A DNA stretch of 64,000 nt from Mycolicibacterium celeriflavum (GTDB lineage Bacteria > Actinomycetota > Actinomycetes > Mycobacteriales > Mycobacteriaceae). Location: assembly GCF_010731795.1 (NCBI RefSeq), contig NZ_AP022591.1, forward strand, positions 3,720,001-3,784,000. Direction: 5' to 3'. Below the pieces are notes generated by a model. That model ran no database searches. It worked only from the letters and a program-made list of their open reading frames with translations, and was not told the origin of the DNA. Every line of letters starts with the position of its first letter. Position 1 is the stretch's first letter. Positions 33,145 to 40,462 of this stretch are shown piece after piece. The translations under genes and the position numbers were made by a program.

Positions 33145-33609
33145 TTAGTGCGTCTGTCGCGCCGACCCCGCCGACGGTTGTGCGGCGTTGTTGAGGATGT
33201 TGGCGTCGTCGCTGTCGGGGAGGTCGTGGCGGACCACGCGTACCCGCCCCCGGGGTAGGCATGCCATGTAGCCGTGGCGCTTGCCGTACAACTCCCATGC
33301 CGTTTCCTCGGAATCGGGGTCGACGTCGATGCTGTGTCCACGCGAGAACCTCAGGTGTAGCCCTCCATCGTCGCCGGACCAGGCCTGAGTGCACACCGCG
33401 CCGGCGAGGTTCAACAACGGGCGTTCGTCAGTCGCGATCTTGAGTGGATCGATGCGTACCGCTTCTGCGGGATACGGGTCGACCGCAGGCAGTGTCAGCA
33501 GCAAGGGGCACGAGATGACAATCTCGTTGTAGTCGTCCAGGTCCAGGACCAGGCCGTCGCGCACGGAGACGCGTTGCACGACACAATTTTCGATCCATTG
33601 GGTATACAT
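33145..33609 (-). CDS. DUF6188-like conserved mycobacterial protein
   Basis: A 154-residue protein with a beta-rich core. Recognisable segments are Ile-Glu-Asn-Cys-Val-Val-Gln-Arg, Asp-Asp-Tyr-Asn-Glu-Ile-Val-Ile and Ala-Trp-Glu-Leu-Tyr-Gly-Lys-Arg-His-Gly-Tyr-Met-Ala-Cys-Leu-Pro-Arg-Gly. I recall this as a small mycobacterial family of unknown function. It has no signal peptide or membrane segment. A perfect 17-bp palindrome lies 59 bases upstream of its start, between it and the KstR-like gene, so it is probably under that regulator. Confidence 0.7.
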   Translation of the reverse strand: MYTQWIENCVVQRVSVRDGLVLDLDDYNEIVISCPLLLTLPAVDPYPAEAVRIDPLKIATDERPLLNLAGAVCTQAWSGDDGGLHLRFSRGHSIDVDPDSEETAWELYGKRHGYMACLPRGRVRVVRHDLPDSDDANILNNAAQPSAGSARQTH

Positions 33610-33667
33610 GGCACTCTCCTTCGCCGCGTCATCGAGCCTCGCCCTAAGGGTACTTTAGGTAGCGCTG

Positions 33668-33684
33668 CGATACTACTAGTATCG
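33668..33684. promoter_or_regulatory. Perfect 17-bp palindrome, likely operator of the KstR-like TetR
   Basis: CGATACTA-C-TAGTATCG, perfect over all 8 pairs, abuts the TetR stop codon and precedes the DUF6188-like gene. A second copy matching 12 of 17 bases lies at 34896-34912, at the head of the thioesterase-TetR operon. Two related sites flanking one TetR gene make autoregulation likely. Confidence 0.7.
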
Positions 33685-34356
33685 TTATGCGGTTTCCGCG
33701 GGTCGTGCGCGGCTGGTCACCACGCGCCGAGTGGCCAGGTCGATGCGTTCGCGAGTATCGGCGGCCGACGCTCGGTGGCCACAAAAGGCCACGAGGTTGG
33801 CCAGCCACACGTCGGAGATGATCGCGGCGATGTGTAAATCGGCGGGAGTCGGTTCGCCGCCCCTGAGCGTGCGGGCCAGCAGGGTCTGAATTTCGGCGGC
33901 GGCGCAGTCTAGTTCTGCGGCTGCCCGGGTGTCTGCAACGGCGAACGCTCGTGTCATGGCTGATGTCAGCCAGGGATCGCGCTGCCAGCGGTCATGTAGG
34001 TGTGTGGTGAGACGTTCGAGCCGTTCCAATGGCGTGCCGTCACCGCTAGCCCAGTCGTCAGCCGAGTCGAGTCGGCGAAACTCGCGCGATAGCGCCGCCA
34101 CCAACAAGTTGGTCTTCGCCGGGAAGTGGCGGTAGAGCGTGCCGACGGCGATACCGGCCCGCTCGGCAACCGACCGCATCTGAACCGCCTCATAGCCACC
34201 TGACGTGGCCACGAGCAGGGCCGCGTCCAGAATCGCTTCCCGGCGCTGGGCGGATGAACGCGAGGCGGGCGCTACAGCGGTCCGCGTCTGACCGCCAGCC
34301 GAATTTGCTTCCAGCGGTCGGGTTTTGCCATGGCTGCGAGAAAGAGCGTGCGTCAT
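33685..34356 (-). CDS. TetR regulator, KstR-like
   Basis: A 223-residue regulator with strong resemblance to mycobacterial KstR: Gly-Gly-Tyr-Glu-Ala-Val-Gln-Met-Arg-x-Val-Ala, Val-Gly-Thr-Leu-Tyr-Arg-His-Phe-Pro-x-Lys, Leu-Thr-x-Ala-Met-Thr-Arg-Ala, and Ile-Ile-Ser-Asp-Val-Trp-Leu-x-Asn-Leu. KstR represses cholesterol catabolism with a TnnAACnnGTTnnA motif. Here the local palindromes are CGATACTA/TAGTATCG, so this paralogue seems to have another target set. It overlaps the thioesterase gene by 4 bases and is co-transcribed with it. It may sense a steroid- or terpenoid-like CoA thioester. Confidence 0.87.
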   Translation of the reverse strand: MTHALSRSHGKTRPLEANSAGGQTRTAVAPASRSSAQRREAILDAALLVATSGGYEAVQMRSVAERAGIAVGTLYRHFPAKTNLLVAALSREFRRLDSADDWASGDGTPLERLERLTTHLHDRWQRDPWLTSAMTRAFAVADTRAAAELDCAAAEIQTLLARTLRGGEPTPADLHIAAIISDVWLANLVAFCGHRASAADTRERIDLATRRVVTSRARPAETA

Positions 34357-34865
34357 AATCGCCCGTCGTCGAGGCCGCCGTGACGTGAGAACTGCTCGAG
34401 AAGGCCGCCAAAAGCACTGACGTCGCCGTGCGCAGCGAAGTGATCCGTGCTGACTGCGACAAATACGGCAATGGCGGTGAAGCGGATGGCCCCATCGGAA
34501 TCAGTGCCCGTTGCCATGACGTGCAGAGCCCGTCCTTCGCGGGACCGGATGTGGGCGGTGATCCTGTGGGGTTGATGCAGAGGTACCGGCCGCAGATACT
34601 CCACTGTCAGGCTGCGAGTCACCGCTGGTGTGCCGGCGATCCACAATGTGAAGCCCAAGACGTCATCGCACGCCGCCGCAACTGCTCCGCCATGGGCCAG
34701 CCCAGGAGCCCCGATGTGGCGCTCGTCGAAAATCACGTGGGAGTACACCGCGTCGCCGCGGCGGTGCACCACCAACTGCAGTCCGTGGGGATTGTCGGGG
34801 CCGCAACCCATGCACGTTGTCGTGTGCGAAGGTAACCGCTTCGGCAGCGACGCGCTTTCCGGCAC
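34353..34865 (-). CDS. PaaI/hotdog-fold thioesterase
   Basis: A 170-residue hotdog protein with Cys-Met-Gly-Cys-Gly-Pro-Asp-Asn-Pro-His-Gly-Leu, then His-Ile-Gly-Ala-Pro-Gly-Leu-Ala-His-Gly-Gly-Ala and Leu-Arg-Pro-Val-Pro-Leu. It probably hydrolyses an acyl-CoA. The GTG at 34865 has GGAG 7 bases upstream; the GTG at 34871 would have only one base of spacing. It forms an operon with the KstR-like gene (4-base overlap), and the operator-like site at 34896-34912 lies just before it. Paralogue of the gene at 31312. Confidence 0.85.
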   Translation of the reverse strand: MPESASLPKRLPSHTTTCMGCGPDNPHGLQLVVHRRGDAVYSHVIFDERHIGAPGLAHGGAVAAACDDVLGFTLWIAGTPAVTRSLTVEYLRPVPLHQPHRITAHIRSREGRALHVMATGTDSDGAIRFTAIAVFVAVSTDHFAAHGDVSAFGGLLEQFSRHGGLDDGRL

Positions 34866-34895
34866 AATCACGCTCCAATACTATCGGTTTCGCTT

Positions 34896-34912
34896 CGATA
34901 CCGTTAGTACCA
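34896..34912. promoter_or_regulatory. Second copy of the KstR-like operator
   Basis: CGATAC-N3-TAGTA is shared with the perfect palindrome at 33668-33684 (12 of 17 bases equal). A further TATCG-N9-CGATA inverted repeat overlaps its left side (34882-34900). It lies 31 bases before the thioesterase start and 55 before the divergent TetR start. Confidence 0.55.
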
Positions 34913-34966
34913 CACTGCTAGACTGCCAGGACAGCATCGCGTGAAATCGACCGCCGAGGTGAATGA

Positions 34967-35653
34967 GTGAGCGACAGTCAGCCAGCGCCGGTCCCTGACG
35001 ATGACGTGGACCCGCGGCGAATCCGGTCTCGAAATCGACTGCTGGATGCAGCCGCGACCCTTCTGAGCACTGGCGGCGTGGAAGCCGTCACGATCGATGC
35101 CGTCACCAAAGCGTCCAAAGTGGCCAGAACCACGCTTTACCGCCATTTCCAAAGTTCGTCGCACCTGCTCGCAGCCACGTTCGAACGCTTGCTTCCCCAG
35201 GTGACGACTCCGGTACCGACCAGCGGCCCTCTGCGTGACCAGTTGATCGAATTGCTAAGCCGCCAAGCCGCTCTTTTCAACGACGCGCCACTGCATGTCA
35301 CGACGCTGGCATGGCTGTCCCTTGGTCCCACCGGCCCGACGAACGAAGCCGATGATCGACACACATCCGGCGCGTTGCGGGCCCGAGTCGTCGACCAGTA
35401 CCGGCAACCGTTCGACGCCATACTCTCTAGCCCGACGGCGCAAGCCGAGTTGGAGAACTTCGACCGAGAACTGGCGCTGTGCCAACTGGTCGGCCCACTG
35501 GCGTTTGCCCGGATGACCGGCATTCGCGCCATCACTCACGACGACTGCGTGAACCTCGTCGATGGCTTTCTCGCCGCCCACTGCAAGAGCGACGATGGCG
35601 AGACCAAGCGCGTGAAGGCCGCCAGTCTGCATGCAGGGCGACCGCTCGCATAG
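34967..35653 (+). CDS. TetR family transcriptional regulator
   Basis: A 228-residue protein: Ser-Arg-Asn-Arg-Leu-Leu-Asp-Ala-Ala, Val-Thr-Ile-Asp-Ala-Val-Thr, Ala-Arg-Thr-Thr-Leu-Tyr-Arg-His-Phe. The C-terminal domain is helical with no recognised ligand motif. The start is a GTG at 34967 (GAGG about 10 bases upstream). It diverges from the thioesterase/KstR-like operon, so two TetR proteins share one promoter region and may cross-regulate. Confidence 0.87.
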   Translation: MSDSQPAPVPDDDVDPRRIRSRNRLLDAAATLLSTGGVEAVTIDAVTKASKVARTTLYRHFQSSSHLLAATFERLLPQVTTPVPTSGPLRDQLIELLSRQAALFNDAPLHVTTLAWLSLGPTGPTNEADDRHTSGALRARVVDQYRQPFDAILSSPTAQAELENFDRELALCQLVGPLAFARMTGIRAITHDDCVNLVDGFLAAHCKSDDGETKRVKAASLHAGRPLA

Positions 35654-36137
35654 CCCTCTAGCACAACGAGTTTCACTGCGCCCAGTCTGGCTGGTCTTCG
35701 AACTTTCCTCTGCACTCCAGTCACGTCGGCGATGGCACCGGCGAAATGTTCGCCGTCACTCGCTAGGGGCCGTGCACGCAGATCGCAGGCATGCCCACGA
35801 CGACTATGTCGGGCCAGGCGACGTGAACCGCCTCAGCGTTCGCAGTGCGGTTGCTCGCGTTGAGACCCCGTAGCACTTTCGTCAATGGCATTGCGGATCG
35901 ATGCGTGTTTATCGTCCGACGAAAAGTGATCGTGCTGGCCCCAGAGTGCAAGAGGTGTGTCGGAATTGGAGGAACTGGCTGGCAGGGATGGCTTGGTGGC
36001 AAGCGGGGCGGGTTACTCGGCAGTGACGACAGCGGCCGGGGCGCGCCATCGGAAGTGACGCTGAGCGACGCGCGGAACTGAGACGAATGTGGCTGTGGTC
36101 GTGGACCAAACCTCGTGTTGCTTCGTAGGTTGTCGAC
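35654..36137. other. Intergenic, no gene supported
   Basis: About 480 bases between the TetR gene and the zinc-knuckle gene. A minus-strand open frame passes through, but it is mostly antisense to the next gene and has no start signal or family match. The left boundary of the integrative element is expected around here, but I find no copy of the tRNA-Pro 3' end. Confidence 0.45.
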
Positions 36138-36935
36138 ATGACTGCTGTGTCGAAACTGGAGGCGCGTCGTCGCGCCGTCGAGGCGCAACGCCGAGCGAAC
36201 GAAGTGCGAGCGCAGCAGGACCGTGCCAACGCCGATGACGCGACCGCCGTTCGGGCGTTGATCGGACGCCTGCAGGATGTGGACGAATGGCAGGCCCGTC
36301 GCGTCGCGCAGTCTCGCCAGCAAGCGGAGGCGGAGGCGCAGCGCAGGCGCAGCCGCTATTACGCGGAAGCCTGTGCATCGATCAAGGACATGCGGGAACG
36401 TGGCGCGACGTTGGCGGCTATCGCCGAGCTGGTCGGTGTTGATGTCAGAGAGATACGCGCGCTGCTGCGCAGCAAGGCGGCGAAAACCGTTAAGAAGCAA
36501 CCGGCTGCGCGCGCTGATGCATGGCGCGACGCTCGTGTGGACACGGAGTGGCCGCGGTGCGTGCGATGCGATGTGTTGATGATGGATCCTGAAGACAGGC
36601 CACGTCGCGGACGCCGCCGGCTCTACTGCTCGGACACGTGTCGGCGCGACTCATCTGCTGCACGCATGGCTGCCGAGCGCCACGGAACGCCGATCCGCGT
36701 CGTCGAGGTGCCGAGGGCCGGTTCCGCGACCGACCTCGCCCTGACGCCTGAAGATTCACCGGCTCCTGTCCCTGTCAGCGCGCTCGACGCCGCAGACATT
36801 GCCTCCCGGGACGAGCGGGCGCTGTGCACGCTGCTAGCGAGGCTCACGGAACGGGCACGGCACAAGGACCTCGACCGAGCGACTCTGACGGCGGCGCGTG
36901 ATCTCGCCAAAGCTGTTTATCCGTATCGCGCCTGA
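36138..36935 (+). CDS. Coiled-coil/HTH protein with zinc knuckle
   Basis: A 265-residue protein of unknown function. The first 75 residues are Arg/Gln/Ala-rich and probably coiled coil. A helix-turn-helix-like stretch follows (Gly-Ala-Thr-Leu-Ala-Ala-Ile-Ala-Glu-Leu-Val-Gly-Val, about 90-110). A Cys-x2-Cys ... Cys-x3-Cys zinc knuckle (Cys-Val-Arg-Cys and Tyr-Cys-Ser-Asp-Thr-Cys) lies at about 140-175. This suggests nucleic-acid binding. It lies at the left of the integrative element, convergent to the cargo operon. I do not recognise a named family. Confidence 0.6.
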   Translation: MTAVSKLEARRRAVEAQRRANEVRAQQDRANADDATAVRALIGRLQDVDEWQARRVAQSRQQAEAEAQRRRSRYYAEACASIKDMRERGATLAAIAELVGVDVREIRALLRSKAAKTVKKQPAARADAWRDARVDTEWPRCVRCDVLMMDPEDRPRRGRRRLYCSDTCRRDSSAARMAAERHGTPIRVVEVPRAGSATDLALTPEDSPAPVPVSALDAADIASRDERALCTLLARLTERARHKDLDRATLTAARDLAKAVYPYRA

Positions 36936-37243
36936 ACGGCTCAGCAACCGTATCGATCATCTGGTCGTCAACGCCCGTTGTGCCCGCGTGATGCGCGCTG
37001 CGTAACCTGGGTCACGTGGCAGATAACCCGCCAGGCAATCGATGTGCGTCCTGCGCAACATCGGCATCGGCGTTGCCGAGCGCCCTAGGGCGGATCCGTC
37101 GCCAGTGAGCGCAGTCGCTCGTAACCTGCCTTCTGACTCCGCGATCCGGCCGGGAGCGGACCGCGGCGTGCTTCGATAGGTACGTGGGGCCACCCTGTCC
37201 GAAATCAGCTGTGCGATTGGTGAGGCGGACACCCCGAGTGGGT
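36936..37243. other. Convergent intergenic region, nothing identified
   Basis: About 308 bases between two converging genes. No gene, tRNA or clear terminator stem is visible. No copy of the tRNA-Pro 3' end was found. Confidence 0.45.
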
Positions 37244-38125
37244 CTATGCAAACCGTCCGCGCTCGAGAGTCGGCGCTTCGATGGGTACCGACGCGCGATA
37301 GAGTCGCACGGGGCATTTGTCGACCGTGAGGAAATGGATTGGTTCCCAAGTAATCCCGGCGGCGTTCAATGACTTCCGATGGGACTTCCATTCGTCGCGA
37401 AGCGGTTTCTTCTCCGACGGTCCGAAGCGGACGTCTGTCAGCACGAGTAGTCGCACACGCTTCGGATACAGTGTGGTCCCCTCGACGATCTCCAAACGAA
37501 GCTGTTCGACGTCATCGCACCAGTCCTGCGACTTCTTCGCCTTCGAAATGAGTTTGCGCAGAGCTTCGAATACCGGACCGGCAAGCGCATCGTGCACAGC
37601 AGGCCGGCCAAGTTTGCTGGCAAGGCGCTGTCCGAGAATGAGCTCGTCCTCAATCGAGGCGAACCCCACGACCGGTTCCTGCGCAGCGAGCAAACCCTTG
37701 CTGACCGGAACGATCGCGCGCAGGTCCACGGCCCAAACCGCTCCAGGAACCGGAGGCTCACTTAGCCAGACGTAGTCGGAGAGCTGATGGTCTTTGATCT
37801 GCTGGACCTTCTCCGTCGAAAAGACTGAGATGTCGCGTACCGGGCATGCCTGCACCAGCGGATGCCGCATCCCGGGACCGCCCGCAATGTCGCAGGTCTG
37901 TGACACCACCGCGGCATACCCGCTGTCGCTCAATGGTGCTGACCGAGCACGCACCTCACCCAACGCTCCATCGGCAGCGGGTTCTCCGGTTACAGGGTCA
38001 TCTACCCACGCTGGGACGATCCATGCGCCGCGATCCATCGGGAGAAGATGCCCTTGCCGCCACCGCTCCAGAGCGAGAAGCGTGTGCGGGGGCCATCGCT
38101 CCGGCAGGAGTCGATCAATAGTCAC
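37244..38125 (-). CDS. Uncharacterised cargo protein C with Ser-Gln-Thr-Cys-Asp-Ile motif
   Basis: A 293-residue protein, third gene of a coupled operon; its ATG overlaps the stop of the HTH gene. I do not recognise a named family. The motif Val-Val-Ser75-Gln-Thr-Cys78-Asp-Ile, followed by a Gly-rich turn and Val-Gln-Ala-Cys94-Pro-Val, looks like a conserved active or metal site. A charged helix follows (about 190-215). The C-terminal strands include Val-Arg-Leu-Leu-Val-Leu-Thr-Asp. There are no membrane segments. In an integrative element, next to a TIGR04255-like gene, an enzyme or effector role is possible, but that is inference. Confidence 0.7.
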   Translation of the reverse strand: MTIDRLLPERWPPHTLLALERWRQGHLLPMDRGAWIVPAWVDDPVTGEPAADGALGEVRARSAPLSDSGYAAVVSQTCDIAGGPGMRHPLVQACPVRDISVFSTEKVQQIKDHQLSDYVWLSEPPVPGAVWAVDLRAIVPVSKGLLAAQEPVVGFASIEDELILGQRLASKLGRPAVHDALAGPVFEALRKLISKAKKSQDWCDDVEQLRLEIVEGTTLYPKRVRLLVLTDVRFGPSEKKPLRDEWKSHRKSLNAAGITWEPIHFLTVDKCPVRLYRASVPIEAPTLERGRFA

Positions 38126-38874
38126 CGGGCGAATCCGTCCTCGACGTTCTCGGTCACCACCGGACCACCGGTTCGAATGATCGGTGTCTCGACGTGTTCG
38201 GCGATCCCCTCGTATACCGAAGTGCCGATCTCTCGCCGAGGGAACGGCGTCCGATCCACAGCCAGGTCAACGAGGTCGTCGAACCGGCCGTCGAGTAGTG
38301 CGGAGGCTCGCTTCTTGTCGGCACGCAGCCACCTGTTCATCGGCTGGTCCAGTGTGCTGCGGAGGTCGTCGACGGCGTCCGCCAACTCCCACAGTCCACC
38401 CAAGCTGGCTACACGGGGCCGGCTGGCGGGGGGCTTTGCCGCCCACGAGTGGAACGTGCGCTTGTTGATGCCGGTGGCCTTGAACATCTCCTTCTGCGTT
38501 AGGCCCAGTTCGGCTCGGATTCGTTCGAAGGCATCAAGAACGTCGACCGTCTCGTCGACCTGTTGCTCGTCGGACAGCACCGTATCGATGAATGTATACG
38601 GCATCGTCAACCACAGCGCCGAGCCCGGAAGGTTCATCTGCCCGTCGAGACTCTTGAAAACTTCGACGCGAACCTGATCCCATCCGCACGGGTCGAGGGC
38701 TCCAGAGAAATGCGCGACGACATCCCGCAACCCCGGCGATGAACTCATCTCCACGAACGTGCTGGACCAGAGTCCGTCCTCGCAAGGGGCCGGGTACAGG
38801 CCCTTTTGTGCTCGGGCCCAGGAAGGTGACCGGAGCACGCGGGAGCCGGTCGGCTGCTGCTCCATGATCGTCAT
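38122..38874 (-). CDS. Cargo protein B: XRE-like helix-turn-helix protein
   Basis: A 250-residue protein with an XRE-like helix-turn-helix at about 118-145 (Arg-Ala-Glu-Leu-Gly-Leu-Thr-Gln-Lys-Glu-Met ... Ile-Asn-Lys-Arg-Thr-Phe-His-Ser-Trp). The 110-residue N-terminal domain and the C-terminal part are of unknown fold. The ATG at 38874 has GGGAG upstream and overlaps the stop of the TIGR04255-like gene; its own stop overlaps the next start. It may regulate the operon through the tandem repeats at 39724-39745, or act as a structural partner. Confidence 0.75.
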   Translation of the reverse strand: MTIMEQQPTGSRVLRSPSWARAQKGLYPAPCEDGLWSSTFVEMSSSPGLRDVVAHFSGALDPCGWDQVRVEVFKSLDGQMNLPGSALWLTMPYTFIDTVLSDEQQVDETVDVLDAFERIRAELGLTQKEMFKATGINKRTFHSWAAKPPASRPRVASLGGLWELADAVDDLRSTLDQPMNRWLRADKKRASALLDGRFDDLVDLAVDRTPFPRREIGTSVYEGIAEHVETPIIRTGGPVVTENVEDGFAR

Positions 38875-39707
38875 TTCGCGCTCCCTTCTCGAAGCTCTTT
38901 CAGGTAGGTATCGGTAACCGACGCCTGAAAAAGTGACAACGAAGTGCGGTTCAGCCGCTCCGCTGAGATGACGACCTCTCGCACGTCGAACGTGAATGAG
39001 GAGTGGCGGAACACGTCCGTATCGAGTAGATACTGCACGCACTTGCCCGAATCATCGCGAACTGGTCCATGCCGCAGCAACGCGCCGTGATGATCATCAA
39101 GCCGGATCTCCACCTGCTGTTGAGCACCTCGAACACTGCCGCCGAACACTGGGTTAAGCACAGGGCCCAGAAGGGTGTCGTCGATCCGGCCACGCCAAGC
39201 CTCTGCAGAGTTGAACCCACTGTCATGGAAGCGGTCGACGTACCGCAGACCGATGCGGTGCACCAACGATGGCTTGACTAACCGTCCGAGAGATTCGACC
39301 AGAACGGTTAGCGGAGCCTTCATGCTGGTACGCCACCGCTCGTAGCGGTTGACCTGCATGATCAGGATGTCGGGCATGAGCGTGACGTGTGCTCCGTCCG
39401 CGGAAGCAATTTGCCACCCACTGGACTCCGCTGCCACCTGGGCAACGCCGTTGGCCCCGAAGTCGATCCTCATCTGCTGTTGAACGGTGGGTTGAATGCT
39501 CGGGAAGTCCACCCCCGTGTTCTCCACAAGGTCGTCCCGGAAAGCAGCGGCGACCTCCGGTGTGATCTCGTCGGTACGGGCGGTATACCGGATCTCGATC
39601 ACTGCGACTTCGAGGGGAGCGTTTCCGAGCAGGGTCGGATCGGCCGAGGGCAGCCCCCCCAATGGAACGTCCTCAGCTGGGCGAAGTGTGTGTGGATCGA
39701 TGGTCAT
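38871..39707 (-). CDS. Cargo protein A: TIGR04255-like family protein
   Basis: A 278-residue protein. Signatures of the TIGR04255 family are Asn-Ala-Pro-Leu-Glu-Val-Ala-Val-Ile-Glu-Ile-Arg-Tyr (about 28-40) and His-Arg-Ile-Gly-Leu-Arg-Tyr-Val-Asp-Arg (about 145). The family is patchily distributed, often on mobile DNA, and uncharacterised. The ATG at 39707 has AGGAC 5 bases upstream; a TTG at 39752 would run over the repeat region. It is the first gene of the three-gene operon, with a 4-base overlap to gene B. Confidence 0.75.
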   Translation of the reverse strand: MTIDPHTLRPAEDVPLGGLPSADPTLLGNAPLEVAVIEIRYTARTDEITPEVAAAFRDDLVENTGVDFPSIQPTVQQQMRIDFGANGVAQVAAESSGWQIASADGAHVTLMPDILIMQVNRYERWRTSMKAPLTVLVESLGRLVKPSLVHRIGLRYVDRFHDSGFNSAEAWRGRIDDTLLGPVLNPVFGGSVRGAQQQVEIRLDDHHGALLRHGPVRDDSGKCVQYLLDTDVFRHSSFTFDVREVVISAERLNRTSLSLFQASVTDTYLKELREGSAK

Positions 39708-39723
39708 ACTGTCCTGTCCATAG

Positions 39724-39759
39724 AGATGCACCTTAGATGCACCTACCGACAAGTGTAGG
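39724..39759. promoter_or_regulatory. 11-bp tandem repeat and inverted repeat before the cargo operon
   Basis: AGATGCACCTT (39724-39734) is followed directly by AGATGCACCTA (39735-39745). An inverted repeat CCTAC-N8-GTAGG spans 39742-39759. The 11-base period equals about one helical turn. The site is just upstream of the start of gene A, suited to an operator for the HTH protein. Confidence 0.55.
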
Positions 39760-39924
39760 CGCTATCGTCAGAGATGAGGAGCAGGAGAGGCAGCGCCCCC
39801 GGTCCGGAAATAGCGAACGCGGCTTCAAGGGATCTATGCGCCGCTCGATCGCATCTCGTCTGTCGACACGGGAGTGCGAAAGGCCATTTCGAAGCGGATG
39901 GTGCCGCCGCAAAACGGAACCTAC

Positions 39925-40383
39925 CTAAGAACGGCTTAGGCGCAGTGTGCTGCTCTGCCGCCGTTGGGCCGGCCCGCACGCCGTCAGAGAGCCATTTGCC
40001 CTTCCAACACCGTGGGCTGTCAACGCGGCGATCTCGGCAGGTAGGTCAGCCGCGAACCGGAGCTCCAGCTCGTCGAGCACGTCCCGACGCGCCGCTGTAA
40101 GTAACAGAGCTGAATCGTCACGATGGGGGAGAACTCCGTGATCGCGCACATAGCAATCTGTGACGGTATCGATGAGGTCGTCCAGTGAGCTGGTGAGAAG
40201 GAGCGCGTCGTCGCCGGCGTGGCTCTCTGCGAACTCCTCGCAACGGTCGCTGGACCATGTTGCCGGATAAGTAAGTTCTGACAGATACAGCTGCTTGATG
40301 GCCGCCTCCAATCGGCCGGACCACCCGTAGTCAGGCCAGTCGTGGATGACCGCCTGGGCGATCGCCTCGAATTGCGCGCTCAC
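39925..40383 (-). CDS. Hypothetical protein of the integrative element
   Basis: A 152-residue, acidic, mostly helical protein without a recognised domain. The GTG at 40383 is chosen because GAGGAG lies 9 bases before it; a GTG two codons earlier is also possible, and the long upstream frame overlaps the ATPase gene and is rejected. It follows the ATPase gene on the same strand (79-base gap) and may share its transcript. Helices with Trp and Cys (Ala-Thr-Trp-Ser-Ser-Asp-Arg-Cys-Glu-Glu-Phe) suggest a globular fold. No function can be assigned. Confidence 0.55.
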   Translation of the reverse strand: MSAQFEAIAQAVIHDWPDYGWSGRLEAAIKQLYLSELTYPATWSSDRCEEFAESHAGDDALLLTSSLDDLIDTVTDCYVRDHGVLPHRDDSALLLTAARRDVLDELELRFAADLPAEIAALTAHGVGRANGSLTACGPAQRRQSSTLRLSRS

Positions 40384-40462
40384 GGACACCAACTCCTCAC
40401 GTAGAGGGACGTGGTGCTGATTGTGCCCGAAAGGTCCGGCGCAGCCGTGACGACGAGCGCGG

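Noticed and set aside
33668..34912. Canonical KstR binding motif
   Set aside because: The palindromes here have CGATACTA/TAGTATCG arms and do not fit TnnAACnnGTTnnA.
35763..36500. Long minus-strand open frame of 245 codons
   Set aside because: More than half is antisense to the zinc-knuckle gene, with Arg/Pro-rich low-complexity content and no ribosome site or family signature.
35654..37243. Left attachment site (copy of the tRNA-Pro 3' end)
   Set aside because: Read through both gene-free stretches for the T-loop segment and found no copy; the element's left end is therefore left open.
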